From positions 248,001-312,000 of the forward strand of contig JAINUW010000763.1 of the NCBI GenBank assembly GCA_020205615.1: 64,000 nucleotides of DNA. Direction: 5' to 3'. A program made the position numbers and the translations under genes. Of this stretch, positions 21,302-33,120 are shown in pieces. Each line of letters begins with the position of its first letter. The first letter of the stretch is position 1. The DNA is from Panax quinquefolius (taxonomy: Eukaryota > Streptophyta > Magnoliopsida > Apiales > Araliaceae). The notes under the pieces are model-generated. The model searched no databases. It was not told the DNA's origin and worked only from the letters and a program-made list of their open reading frames with translations.

Positions 21302-24300
21302 TATGAGACCCCAAATTTTATGAATAAATATTTAAATTTCTCGAAATATTTTTTTTGAATATTATGGTGTGGATTTGAGATAATGTTATAGTTGTGGGTA
21401 ATATTTATAAATTTTGAAAAGTATGCAAGTTGTTGTATAATATTCGATTGGTCTGGTAATATTCTTTTTGTTGGGGAATATTCGAACGACGGTACAATCA
21501 TTAGTGGACCCCACAACGGAATTATTGTCGGATTGAGAAAATGACAAAAATATTTTTATGAAAATAACGGCGGAAGTTTTACCGTTAAAACTGTTGAACT
21601 ACTCGGTAGTAAAAGTATGGTAATACGCGTTGTTGTATAGTAGCACACGGTATTGTAGAGTATCTTTGATTATTGATGCTTACGTGAGAAGTCACTCAGT
21701 TTTATTCAATTATTGTCATAATATTTTATATTATTAAATCAATAATTGAGACAATAAAGTTATTCATATTATTATTTACAATATTGACAATGTCTAGAAG
21801 TTCTGTCAAGGAGATGTTAGATAATCTAATTGCGCGCCAATAGAAAAAATCCTTATCGGAAAGCCCCCTCTTTCCTGGGAACGACCTGGTTGTTAAATAT
21901 TGTTAGTTATAATATTAATGATGAATAAGTTCGTGTTGATTAAAATGAATTTGATAGTTCCATTATGTTGGGATTATTAGTGTTAGTCGAAATCGACATC
22001 TATTTCGATGATAATTGATATCTGGGGTTATATTGATAAATCGAGTAATTAATCGGATAAATGAGTAATTAATTGCTACTAATTCACATGCTTATAACTA
22101 TGTGTTCACATTTGTGTACTATTGATTCACATGATTTACTATTAGGGGAGTTGGTGTAAGATTGATAATACTTGCATTACTAAGTTAAAAATGGAGGTAT
22201 AGATGGAGGTACTATACTGTAATTCGTATTTTCACATGATTATAACTATTGAATCACATGATTGAACTATTGATTCACATTATTTACTATTAGGGGAGGT
22301 GGTGCAAGTTTGATAATACTTGCAGGACAAAATTAAAAATAAAAGAAAAGTTGGAGGTATTGTACTGTAATATTTCGAGCCCCAAAACGTGCAATTATCG
22401 AAACTATATTTTCCTATAAATAGAAGCTCATTCTTCCTTCATTTCTCACCAATTCCTAAAGCTATAGAGCAATTATTATAAAGAGAAATTATAGAGAGAA
22501 AGAAGAAGAGAAGTCTGCTACCTCTCTATTTCAGTATTCAGCTTTATTCTAAGGTAAGAGGTATTATTTTTTTCGTATTCATAAAGAGAGCTATTGTTAT
22601 TCCATTCCTTATTATCCTGTTGGAATAACCTGTATACGCAGACTACCGTATACAAGGTGAAATTCTTCTGTTATTCCATTCTTTATTGTTATGTTGAATA
22701 ACTTTGTCAATGCGGCAATCTGCATATACGTGGTGAAATTTTTCTATTAATCCATTCTTTATTATCACGTCGAATATCATATGCGTGCGTTTATGCATGA
22801 CCTGGTTCCATTCTTTATTATTATGTCGGAATATCATGTCTGTGCGTTTACGCATGACCTGGTTCCATTCTTTATTATTCTGTCGGAATATCACATGCGT
22901 GCGTTTACGCGTGACACTGGTTCCATTATTTATTATTACATTGGGAATAACTCATCTGCATGCGATCTATCGCATGCATGGTGAATTCTTACATTATTCC
23001 ATTCTTTATTATTCATTGGAATAACTTGTCATGTGGATTACCACATGCATGGTGAATGATCCTTTGTATTCATTCCTTATTAAATTGTGGAAATGATCTG
23101 TTTACGTGGATTACCGCATGGCGGGTGAAAATCCATTTGTAGTTTTGAAATTTTTCTGACCCTCAAAAATTCTGGAAAAATTTGAAATGATAATTTGATG
23201 AGTTTTCTATATTGTGTCCAAAGATGGCGATTTTTGGATGTATAGATTAAGAGTTATGGATTTTATGGGAAAAGACTATTTTAAAGGTAAACCCTTATAA
23301 CTCCTTGTGGTTAACTCCAAAATTGGTGAAATTTTTATTGGGAGTACATGTATATAATAGGAGTATACCCTATAAATTTTGGAATTTTTGGACAAAGGTA
23401 CAATTTATGATAAATGTCTAAATATTCGGCGATTTTGGCCAAATGAAAAATAGTAAATGAATTTTAAAAATTTTGAGAAAAATATATGTTCAATATGGGA
23501 CTATATTCTGCTAAATCCCAGAAAAGAAATATTTTTGCGATTGATTTGGTATTTTTTATGAAAATGAACTAGTTATGAGTAAATGAATTAAATATGTTAC
23601 GTGAAGTAACAAAATTGGAAAAATAGAATTTTATGGCTTGGGAATCCTATATAGGGTATATGCAAATTTTATAAGAGATTTGATCATCTGTGATGAAATC
23701 TTATGAGTATGGCATTATTAAATGATTAAATGCATTATTTGGTAAAGTGTAAATAATTGAAATAAATTGTTTATAAGTTTAAGAAGTGATTAAAATATTG
23801 TTATAATATTAATAATATTAGATGATGAGTTTATTAAGTGATTGATAATATTTCGATAAATTTAAAGTCTTTAATAATTATCCTTGTTTTCGTTTGATTA
23901 ATGCTTATATCATTGTCATCATCCTCATGCTTATATTGTGATGAAAGTCATCTTTGGCTTACGTGCATAGATGGACTTGGTATGCTTATGACCAGGGATC
24001 ATTTGGTATAATCATGACCTATAATGTTATAAATGATGTGGTAAAAGTCTTCAGTAGCCTGTAGTGCATTGATGGACAATTTTTGGTATGATTATGACCA
24101 GGGATTATTCGGTATAGTCATAACCATTGATGATTTAATGAATATCCTTGGCCCGTAATCCAGGGATGATTCGATGATGTGGTTTATTTATTAAGCTGAC
24201 TCTCAGCGATAAAAATTGATGAAAATATTTTAAATCATAGAAGATAGTAGATATCATGCTCTACTTGACTCTTCTAATAGATTGCTTATTCCGCTCCAAT

Positions 24301-24713
24301 TAAACTTGATGTCTATTGTATTCTATCAGTTTAACATTGTTGAAGGCTAATGATAATTTATTATGCATTATCTTAGTCATAATATTTCTTACTGGGCTAA
24401 TTGACCTCACCCTTTCTTTCACTGTTCTTTTCAGGAAATGAGAACGTAGCCGGGACTAGTCGGGGAATGGAGTGACGGTCTAGATGATAGCATTAGTAGT
24501 CCTCACTATTCTGTTAAATAGTGTGACAATAAATGTAATGAGGACTCCATTGAGTGTGGATATTGTCTAGATGACAATATTCTTATTAAAACTCTTAGAT
24601 TATGTTTTGTCGTATTTTACCCGACTATTGTATGATTAAGTTGTATTTGAATTTTGTATCATGTATTTGGCGACTCAAGATGGGTGATGTATACATGTTT
24701 TGGGGGCATCACA
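21302..24713 (+). mobile_element. 3' LTR of Ty3 element A2 (3.4 kb)
   Basis: Begins TATGAGACCCC (the expected TGTGAG with G to A) and ends GGGGGCATCACA. It has the conserved box (21788-21895), CACATG module, TATA (22415-22423), donor (GT at 22554), hairpin minisatellite (22597-23080) and acceptor (AG at 24433-24434). It abuts B-type LTR sequence homologous to 36197 onward, so A2 inserted inside B1's 5' LTR. The five bases after it are ATGGG, and the same site in B1's 3' LTR reads ATAGG. Confidence 0.92.
22597..23080 (+). repeat. 60-bp hairpin minisatellite in A2 3' LTR
   Basis: Seven to eight units. Dyads include GTGCGTTTACGCATGA, ATGCGATCTATCGCATG and ATGTGGATTACCACATG. Unit order and variants differ from A1 and the solo LTR. 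Confidence 0.75.
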
Positions 24714-25429
24714 ATGGGGGTTGTTTTCTCCAAAACAGTCCACGTAGGGTATTAAAGTTTTAAAACCCTAAAAAGTTACTGTCCCCCTTTTTCTTAAGGC
24801 TGTTTCGGACAGTTTCATGTCTTTTAAAAATTTGGGAAAAATCACAGAGGTACCATAAGAAGTTTTCTATGTGTAGGAAAAAGAACAGACACGTTTCGAT
24901 TTATAGGTTATGCGTAATGGCTATTTCCGTAAAGGACTCCTAAATATTAACACCCGCATTTCTCACAGTGTAAACTTGGGAAAAATCCGAAAGTTTTACA
25001 GTATGTTCATATATGCTATGGGTCTATACCCTGAAAATTTCAGAATTTTCTGAGCAAAACAAGATTTATGAAAAATGAAGCAAGATCCGAGTATTTTGGG
25101 CACTTTAAAATTAGTAAATCACTTTCTTAAATTCCAAAAAAATTTGGGGATCATTGTTGGGTCATAAACTGTCTAAACCCAAAAAAGAAGATTTTTTGGA
25201 ATCAGTTTGGTATTTTTCCTAAAAATGATGAAGTTATGAATAAAAGAAAATAAATAGTTAAATGATGTCTTAAATAAGAAAAATATGATTTTAATGCTTG
25301 AATACTCCTAATATATAATATTATGACTATTTTAGGGCATTTTGATAATCTATAATAAGAAATATTATTTATGACCTTTTATGGATATTAAATAAGTGGT
25401 TTTGTAAAGGGTGAACAATTAGAATAAAT

Positions 25430-26330
25430 TATTTATTGATCAAGTAAATTATTAAAATGTTATTATGATATTAATAATATTAGAATATAATATTGTTAAG
25501 TAAATAAAAATATTAAGATTAAAGATTCATTAAAATATTATTAAATAATTAATCTTAGATTAAAACATTATTAAAGATTAATAATATTAAATTAAAGTAT
25601 TATTGGATGATTAAAATATTATTAAGTAAATAATAATATTCAAGATTTAATAAAATGTTATTAAAATGTAATAACATTAGTAAAGGAATAAAATATTATT
25701 AAATAATTAATAATATTAGTAAATGAATAAAATATTAATACGATTGGTATATGAATAAAAGTATTATTAATTGATTAATGATACTAAGGCATAAGTAAGA
25801 TATTATTAAAGTAATAATATTAATGCATGATTAAAATATTATTAAGAGGATTAATAATATTAGTAAAGTATTAAAATATTATTAAGATGTTAATAATATT
25901 AGTAAGCGAATAATAGTATTATTAGTGAACTAATAATACTAAGAGGTGAATTAAATATTATCAAGATTAATAATATTAAGTGAATTAAATATTTTAAGTT
26001 ATACTTAATGACTTTTAATATTTTAAGAAATAGTACATTAATATTTTAAAATTAATGGAAATTATTTAAAAATGATTTTAAATGTTTTAAAAATTATTTA
26101 AGGGTAATATAAATGTTTTAAAAATATTTTGAGTTATTATATATAACTTTAATATTTTGGCAATGGTTTCATTAATAGTTAAATAATAATTAAATGATAA
26201 TAGAATTATTTGATATTTGAATCATTTAATAATGATTTGATTGTTTGAAAATTAAGTGATAAATTAATAAATGTTTATTGAGTCATTTAAAATAATATGG
26301 TCGATATTTACATATATTGAGTTCTGAATA
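25430..26330 (+). repeat. AT-rich degenerate dyad array in B LTR
   Basis: About 900 bp of loosely repeated AAAATATTATTAA...TTAATAATATTA blocks, in effect alternating arms of the same palindrome at 30-60-bp spacing. The same array is in the 3' LTR (36895-37740), and a related one is in the F LTR (58400-59160). It could act as unwinding or matrix-attachment DNA; that is inference. Confidence 0.65.
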
Positions 26331-26848
26331 GAGTCTTATACTCGATAATTACTCGATAAAGTTGTTCGATTTTGCAAACATATTTTAATTTGATCTGGAC
26401 TTAGATATTTTGACTATATTAATGTTGTTTGTGATGAAATAACTATTGAACATGTGTGATAATGTGATTAAGTTATGTCTTGATCGCGAAATGCGCGATA
26501 CTATATGTTATAGTATATTGTTTCTAATAGAGCGAATGATCGATTAATGATAGGTCGTGATATAAAAGATAAAACTAAGTCGTGTATTGTAAGCAGCGCA
26601 TCAGGCAAGTATCCTACCTTTGCATTTTCTTTATGCAATGGACATGAGTAAGAATGTTTCAGAATTATATTATTACTATACATATTATTAATCATATATT
26701 ATATACGTTCATTGATTGTCAACATGTTAGTATATGGTAATTCAAATATATATTCTGTTCGTTAATTTCTATAAATGGTTATACAAGTGTCCCCACTTGG
26801 ATAATCATTGTATTTAATCACATGTTGATACACCTTTGTTAATTACCC

Positions 26849-26874
26849 ATATATATATATATATATATATATAT
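26849..26874 (+). repeat. AT microsatellite in B1 5' LTR
   Basis: (AT)13. The allelic run in the 3' LTR (38289-38328) is about 14 bp longer, so the two LTRs have diverged since insertion. Confidence 0.9.
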
Positions 26875-27667
26875 GTTGAATTATAGATTATTGTTGAACA
26901 AGATAAAAACTTATTATTATCCACCCAAATTGCCTTGGTTTGGAATCCCGACAAGTATGAACATCCCTTACACGGGAAAAAATTTTATGCACCCATGGTG
27001 GATAGAGTGAACGATAACATCGTTCTTGCTGTAGTATTGATCAATACAGGGTACAACAGGCTGATCACCCCCTTGCCCGTAAGTTATGACGGTTTATAGA
27101 TGAAGTTCTGTTTAAACTTTTCGAAAATGAAAATAATATTCATAGTATGTCCCCTTAACCCTATTTATAGTCAGTACGTAGATTCAAAATTTTGAAAGAG
27201 GGTTGTTATGTTATTATTATCGGTTCAGATTACTTCACAACTATTGATTTGTTGTAGAAGGGTAGTATAAAGAAAACATTTAAATTCTTTCAGCTCATAT
27301 ATATATAATTGTTATTACTTGTTGGGCACTCAAATGCTCATCCTTGCTTAATTTAAGTGTTTTCAGCTAAGTGTGAACAACCTGAAGGCTTTACTAAGAA
27401 CAAGGGAAAGGAAAAGGAAAGCTAACCAAATAAGATTGGTGGTAGTTTATTTAACAGTTTGATATTATTAAGACAATGATACTTATTAATTATCATGTAA
27501 TGAATGTTTAAAGGTCTCGTACCAGGGAATTAGACTCTGATGACATGTAAATTAAGTTTATATTTATATTATTGTTATTATTATTAGTATTATTTCTGTT
27601 CATAGAAATGGTATCGTGAAGCACTGAATGCGGGTTTCAAGTATCTGGATTCGGGGGCTTTACAGGT

Positions 27668-27680
27668 TGGTATCAGAGCC
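27668..27680 (+). other. Primer-binding site 1 of B1
   Basis: TGGTATCAGAGCC, a perfect initiator-Met type PBS, three bases after the LTR end. Confidence 0.9.
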
Positions 27681-27843
27681 ATAAGCATGAAATTGCGAAG
27701 AGCCCCGAGCCTCTCGCTGGTGACTTCCTTGTGTGGAATGCACTGAAACTAGACTCTCCGTAGGGGGCCCTGGATTACGTCGGTGGTGTCGATAGTACCC
27801 TTTGTAAGGTTCCATGGTTGGAAGCACCATGAAAGTTATAGGT
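27681..27843 (+). other. GC-richer segment between two PBS copies
   Basis: A segment of about 160 bp with higher GC (CCGTAGGGGGCCCTGG, TTACGTCGGTGGTGTCG) separates two copies of AGGTTGGTATCAGAGC. It has no counterpart in the F element, whose LTR end is followed directly by sequence like that after PBS 2. It looks like an insertion or template-switch duplication. No ORF. Confidence 0.6.
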
Positions 27844-27855
27844 TGGTATCAGAGC
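27844..27855 (+). other. Primer-binding site 2 of B1
   Basis: A second perfect TGGTATCAGAGC, 176 bp after the first, followed by TTTAGGGTTAGAAACCTT, which resembles the F element's post-PBS sequence. It is therefore likely the ancestral context. Confidence 0.8.
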
Positions 27856-28064
27856 TTTAGGGTTAGAAACCTTATGCGGGATAGACCTTAGGCTATAACC
27901 TTAGAACAGAGGAAAACATTGAAAATATAAATAACTCATATAGAGTTTATAAAGAGATGAATTGATTAAATTCATCGTCAAACAAAATCAAATATAACTT
28001 ATATAAAACTATTATTTGTTGTGTGTATATACTATATACTAATCAGGATAATTTATGTGTGTAG

Positions 28065-28658
28065 ATGTCTGGTGGAAAAGGCTTGTTATATGCTTATAGC
28101 ATGAAGAAGGATCAAATCCATACCCCCAAGCTAACATCGAAGCCAATAGCTGAAATAGAGGCTCATAATGAAAACAACTCAGACGACGTGGTTATTGTAG
28201 AAAACGTAGTACCAGATCCGGAGATGGTAGAGCTGACAGATAGTGATTCAAATACTAAAGTTGAAGCTGAACAAGCATCAACAGAGGTGAAGGATCTGAG
28301 GAACCAGGTTTCTTCTCTGGAAAAGCTGTGGGAAATAGAAAAGATGTTAAATAGTCAACTGCGTCAGGCATTAATAGAAACAATAGAAGAACAAGATAAG
28401 CTTAAAATCCAAATTAATCAGATGGGAGCCACAAGCAACACATCGTGTGCAGCTCCGAGCAAGAAGGGGAAAAGAAAGATAGAAGACCATGACTTAGTAA
28501 AATCTAATAAGAAGAAAGGGAAAAGAATATGTTACCTTTGTGGCTATGAGGGACATACCACTCTGTATTGTCCCGACTATATATCAAGAGCATGTTTTAT
28601 CTGTGGGATAGTAGGTCATCAAGCGAAAGGTTGTCCAAGAAAAAGGCGTAGTGAATAG
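28065..28658 (+). CDS. ORF0: coiled-coil zinc-knuckle protein of element B1
   Basis: An intact 197-codon ORF that lies between PBS and gag and is separate from gag. It starts MSGGKGLLYAYSM. Residues 38-68 are acidic (DDVVIVENVV, ELTDSDS), residues about 70-120 form a heptad-like Leu/Glu/Lys region likely to be a coiled coil, and 132-153 is a Lys-rich basic patch. Two zinc knuckles follow: C156-C159-H164-C169 and C177-C180-H185-C190. The domain order matches the 225-aa ORF of element F (55936-56613, minus), which lies at the same place. The knuckles suggest a nucleic-acid-binding accessory protein, perhaps from duplication of the Gag C-terminus. That function is inferred; I know of no named family. 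It is striking that this ORF is open while gag beside it has stops. Confidence 0.75.
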   Translation: MSGGKGLLYAYSMKKDQIHTPKLTSKPIAEIEAHNENNSDDVVIVENVVPDPEMVELTDSDSNTKVEAEQASTEVKDLRNQVSSLEKLWEIEKMLNSQLRQALIETIEEQDKLKIQINQMGATSNTSCAAPSKKGKRKIEDHDLVKSNKKKGKRICYLCGYEGHTTLYCPDYISRACFICGIVGHQAKGCPRKRRSE

Positions 28659-28933
28659 GTAGTATAGGTTCTGTTGTGTAGATCTGTTTAATGTTAAGTA
28701 TGTCTGTGTAATGTAATGTTCCCAACTTTTGGTATTAGTCAAGGCTGTAAATCCCGACTTTTGTAGTCACAAAGGGATGAATGATGTTTAAAGCGTTATG
28801 TCTTTATGCTATGTAAAGTATTCGCTAAATGAATATGAATCTAAGTTTGAGTAATGAAATGAGTTAATATACTAAACTTATATAATAAGATTTAGAATGT
28901 AAAGAATAATATATGGTTTTACTTAACCAGATA
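28659..28933 (+). other. Spacer between ORF0 and gag
   Basis: 275 bp of AT-rich sequence with no ORF. The same spacer in F is about 495 bp and holds a microsatellite. Gag would need its own start or a spliced or reinitiating message. Confidence 0.5.
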
Positions 28934-29143
28934 ATGCCGCCAAGATGTCAAACTCGAAACCAAAGGGCAGAAGAGTATATCAATAACGTTGAGGGACAAC
29001 AACAAGCAGACTCGATGCAGCACTTTGCAAACATGGTACCAATGCAGCAAGGAATGCTAGTCCTAGGGAACCAGCCAGACAACGGCTTGGCAAACTTTAA
29101 AGATTTCAAGGCTGTGGGACCGCCGGAATTTAAAGGGACAACT
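28934..29143 (+). pseudogene. B1 gag, N-terminal part (interrupted)
   Basis: From ATG 28934 (MPPRCQTRNQRAEEYINN) the frame is open for 70 codons, to FKDFKAVGPPEFKGTT, the conserved start of the Ty3 capsid domain. It is cut by solo LTR C. Removing the LTR and one CAACT copy continues the frame exactly at 33318, so this is one gene split by insertion. Confidence 0.9.
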
Positions 29144-29715
29144 TGTAAGACCCCGAATTTTATGAAATAAAAGTATTCAATTTTTATAATTATTATTCTA
29201 TTTAGTAAATGGTTAAATTGATAAAAGTACAGTAATACACGTGGTTGCATAGTAGCACACGGTATTGATTATTGATGCTTATGTAAGAAGTCACTCAGTT
29301 ATACTCAATTATTGCTACAATAATTGTTGCATCATATCTCTCATATTATTGATTCAATTATTGTCACACTATCATCTGCATAATATTTTATATATTATTA
29401 AATACATAATTGAGACGACAAAGTTATTCATATTATTTTTTACAATATTGGCAATGTCTAGAAATTCTGTCAAGGAGACGTTTGGTCACCTAATTGCGCG
29501 CCAATAAGGAGAAATTCTTATTGGAAAGCCCCCTCTTTCCTGGGAACGACCTGATTGTTAAATATTGTGAGTTATAATATTAATGATGAATGTTATTAAA
29601 AATTGAATTTGAGTTTGGAGTTGAATTTGGAGACGCGGACGTGATATTTGAGTCCAGAACAATAAAATTAGTAGAAATAGACTATAAACACAAAATTTGT
29701 CGGGGTTAACTTTTT

Positions 29716-29756
29716 GGTCAAAAAAGTCAACTGTTGACTTTTTCAGAAAAAGTCAA
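29716..29756 (+). promoter_or_regulatory. Cluster of four W-box cores with palindrome
   Basis: GGTCAA (29716), AGTCAA (29725), TTGACT (29734) and AGTCAA (29751) give four TTGAC cores in 41 bp, the plant WRKY factor site. The middle two form a perfect 11-bp-arm palindrome, AAAAAGTCAAC-T-GTTGACTTTTT in outline (29721-29743). It lies about 500 bp upstream of the TATA box and is absent from the other LTRs here. WRKY or stress response is inferred. Confidence 0.5.
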
Positions 29757-30454
29757 ACTTCGAAATTTCAAAAATGAAATGTTTGAGAAAAATATTTCCA
29801 TTGTGTTTTGATTGTTAGTGTTTGTGGAAATCGACATTTATTTCGACAATAGTTGATGTCTGGAGGTTATATTGACCAATCGGGTAATTAATCGAATAAA
29901 CGAGCAATTAATTGTTATTAATTCACATGATTATAACTATTTGTTCACATGTGTGTACTATTGATTCACATTCTTGTACTATTAGGGGAGTTGGTGCAAG
30001 ATTGATAATACTTGCATTACTAAGTTAAAAATGGAGGTATAAATGGAGGTACTATACTGTAATTTGTATTTTCACATGATTATAACTATTGATTCACATG
30101 ATTGAACTATTGATTCACATTATTTACTATTAGGGGAGGTGGTGCAAGTTTGATAATAATTGCAAGACTAAATTCAAAATGAAGAAAAAGAGGAAGGTAT
30201 TACACTGTAATATTTTGAGCCCCAAAATGTACAATTATGGAAACTATATTTTTCTATAAATAGAAGCTCATTCTTCCTTCATTCTCACCAATTCACTAAA
30301 GCTATAGAGCAATTATTATAGAGAAATTATAGAGAGAAGGAAGAAAAGAAGTCTGCTACCTCTCTATTCCAGTATCCAGCTTTATTCTAAGGTAAGGGAT
30401 ATTGTTATTATAGTAAGGGGTATTATTTCTTTCGTATTCATGAAGAGAGCTATT

Positions 30455-31075
30455 GTTATTCCATTCCTTATTATTTTGTTGGAATAACTCAGTATCATGC
30501 GGACTTCCGTATACATGGTGAAATTCTTCATTATTCCATTTTTATTATTACATTGGAATATCTTATTCTGTGCGGATTCACGCATGACTGGTTTCATTCT
30601 TTATTATTCATTGGAATAATGCATACATGCGGTCTATCGCATGCCTGGTGATTTCTGTTGTTATTCCATTCTTTATTATTCTGTTAGAATATCCTGTCTG
30701 TGCGGATTACGCATGACCTGGTTCCATTCTTTATTATTTTGTTGGAATAACCTGTCTGTGCGGTCTATCGCATGCCTGGGATTTTTGTTGTTATTCCATT
30801 CTTTATTATTCTGTTGGAATATCCTCTCTGTGCGGATTACGCATGACCTGGTTCCATTCTTTATTATTCTGTTGGACTATCCTGTCTGTGTGGATTACGC
30901 ATGACCTGGTTCCATTCTTTATTATTTTGTTGGGAATAACCTATCTTTGCGGTCTATCGAATGTATGGTGAATTCTTCTGTTATTCCATTCCTTATTATT
31001 CTGTTGGAATAACCTGTCTATGTGGATTACCGCATGCATGATGAATGATCCTTTGTATTCATTCCTTATTAAATT
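30455..31075 (+). repeat. 60-bp hairpin minisatellite in LTR C
   Basis: The longest array in the window, about ten units. Longer-range periodicity is visible: the block GTGCGGATTACGCATGACC followed by TGCGGTCTATCGCATGCC occurs repeatedly, suggesting duplication of two-unit blocks. Confidence 0.8.
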
Positions 31076-32769
31076 GTGGAAATGATCTGTTTACGTGGAT
31101 TACCGCATGGCAGGTTAAAATCCATTTACAGTTTTGTAATTTTTCGGACATTCAAAAATTCTAAAAAAAATTGGGAGGATATTATGATAAGTTTTCTAAC
31201 ATCTCCAAGTGGAATCACTGAAAGAGAAGTTGCAGATTTTTGTATGGACTATTTTTAACAAAGCACGAAAAAGTGAAAAAGGAGAAAAAGCTATTGCCCA
31301 AAATTTTGTAAGGGCTGTTTCGGCCACTTAATTTGTGAGAAAAATTCCGGCCTTTTGGGACATGGAAATATATGGTATAAAGTACCTCCTATCCAAAAAT
31401 GAGCTTATTCTAACTTAAAATGAACAAGTTATGACTATTTCAATATTTAAGTTTTTTCGACAAAAAACGCTATAACCGGAGTTCTATAACTCCGATGACC
31501 ATGAAATTTAAACTGGAAGCTCATGTTAACATATGTAAGATCCTGCTAAGATTTGGGATTTTCTGGAGTTAAACTTGAGGTAGCTAATTTCTTAAGGAAA
31601 TAATTAGAAATTGATTTTTGAAAAATACTTAAGGGAGTTGAAAAATTATAAAAAAATACTTGTTGTGTATGAAATATATGTATATATGTTTGGACAAAGG
31701 ATAGAAAAATAATAAGTTGATTTGGTAATTTTTCATGAAAATGGTTTAGTTACGAACATATAAGTTAAATATGTTATGTGAAGATGAAAAATTGGTAAAT
31801 ATGATTTTATGGCTTGGGAATCATATATAGGGTATATACAGATTTTTGATGAGGGATTTGATCATTGGTGATGAAATCTTATGAGTATGGCATTTTTGAA
31901 TGATTAAATGCATTATTTGGTAAAGTGTAAACAATTAAAATAAATTATTTATAATTATTAAACTGAGTCTCAGCGATAACATATTGATAATACACTTTTA
32001 ATTCGTAGAAGATAGTAGATATCATGCTCTACTTGACTCTTCTATAATACAGTTGTATGTCTTTGGTCTGTAGAGCAAAGATGAATTGTTAATGAATATC
32101 TTTGGCCCGTAGTGCAAAGATGAATTTATTAGTATGATTATTAACAAGGATTGTGATTTGGTATAACCATTATTTTTTATGTTTCAGGTAGAGACAAGTG
32201 ATGAAAATTATCTTCGTCCTGGGTGCGAAGAGGAATTTAGAATCTCAATTATGATTATGAGTTATTCATATGATTGTGGACAGGAATTGTTGATTGATGT
32301 TATAGGGATAAAACATTATTGGTGGACTTTTAACATGGAGAAGATAATAGACCTGATGGTCTATTTGACTCTTCTAATGGATTGCTCGTTCCGCTGCAAC
32401 AATGGTTGAAAAGTTTTATCATCTACCATATGTTCTAAATCTTTGATTATAATACTGATGAAGGCTATTGATGATGTAAATTATCTTTAGTCATGATATT
32501 CTTTACTGGGCTAGTTGTGCTCACCCTTTTTCCTTCACAATTCCTTTCAGGTAATAAGAGTGTAATGGGTTTGAGCGAAGGTATGAGGAGAATAGAACGA
32601 TTGGTCTATAATCTGTTGAGGTTCTCCCTAAATAGTATGGAAATAATTTTATTGAGAACTTTAGATAAGTGTGTCGTATTGTATACGTCATTTGATGTTT
32701 TATTTTGGTGAACCGAATAGGGTGAGGTGAACCCAACTTTGGAAGGATGTTTTGCCACTATTATACAAG

Positions 32770-33120
32770 ATGTCTAATGACATACAACCTCGTGTTATCA
32801 TAAGACAGGGTTGTGTACATCCACTTGCTGAGTATATCTACGAGCACAACCTATATAATCTTGGAGTTTATTTGAAATATAATTCTCACTTGGAGACAGC
32901 GGAGATAATTATATGTCAAGAGAAGACTCACCATTGGAAAGAAGATGATATTAATCTTCTTATTTTTCTTTGGGGACTATTGGGTCAACCAAGGATAATT
33001 CTGTGGACATATGATATGTATCATAACCTAGACGCATGGCCTCCCATGTACGAAGGTTTCCTTGAGCACTTCCCAAAGATTTTAATTTCTAAAACAGTTA
33101 TGGACTGTACTTTTATGTAA
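32770..33120 (+). CDS. LTR-borne ORF of 117 codons, copy in LTR C
   Basis: MSNDIQPRVIIRQGCVHPL ... YIYEHNLYNLGVYLKYN ... EKTHHWKEDDINLLIFLWGL ... QPRIILWTYDMYHNLDAW, ending HFPKILISKTVMDCTFM. Fully open, and found near the 3' end of every D-type LTR: 40098-40410 (frameshifted end), 44695-45045 (one TAG) and 63395-63711 (one frameshift). It is absent from A- and E-type LTRs. I do not recognise the protein. It has no signal peptide, zinc motif or catalytic motif that I can name; it is rich in aromatic residues with one short hydrophobic run. It may be a captured coding fragment carried as LTR sequence. Whether it is translated is unknown. Confidence 0.4.
   Translation: MSNDIQPRVIIRQGCVHPLAEYIYEHNLYNLGVYLKYNSHLETAEIIICQEKTHHWKEDDINLLIFLWGLLGQPRIILWTYDMYHNLDAWPPMYEGFLEHFPKILISKTVMDCTFM

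Larger units (their letters stand above)
24714..27664 (+). mobile_element. 5' LTR of Ty3 element B1, 5'-truncated
   Basis: Homologous along its whole length to 36197-39123, B1's 3' LTR, including the AT-rich dyad array, the AT microsatellite and the acceptor-like TTTTCAGCTAAGTGTG. It ends ATTCGGGGGCTTTACA three bases before a perfect PBS. The first 1.66 kb of the LTR, which should lie left of A2, are missing. This LTR pair would allow dating of B1. Confidence 0.9.

Noticed and set aside
24714..27664. Independent solo B-type LTR fragment
   Set aside because: A perfect PBS, ORF0 and gag follow and a homologous LTR lies at 34537-39123, so it is the 5' LTR of one element.
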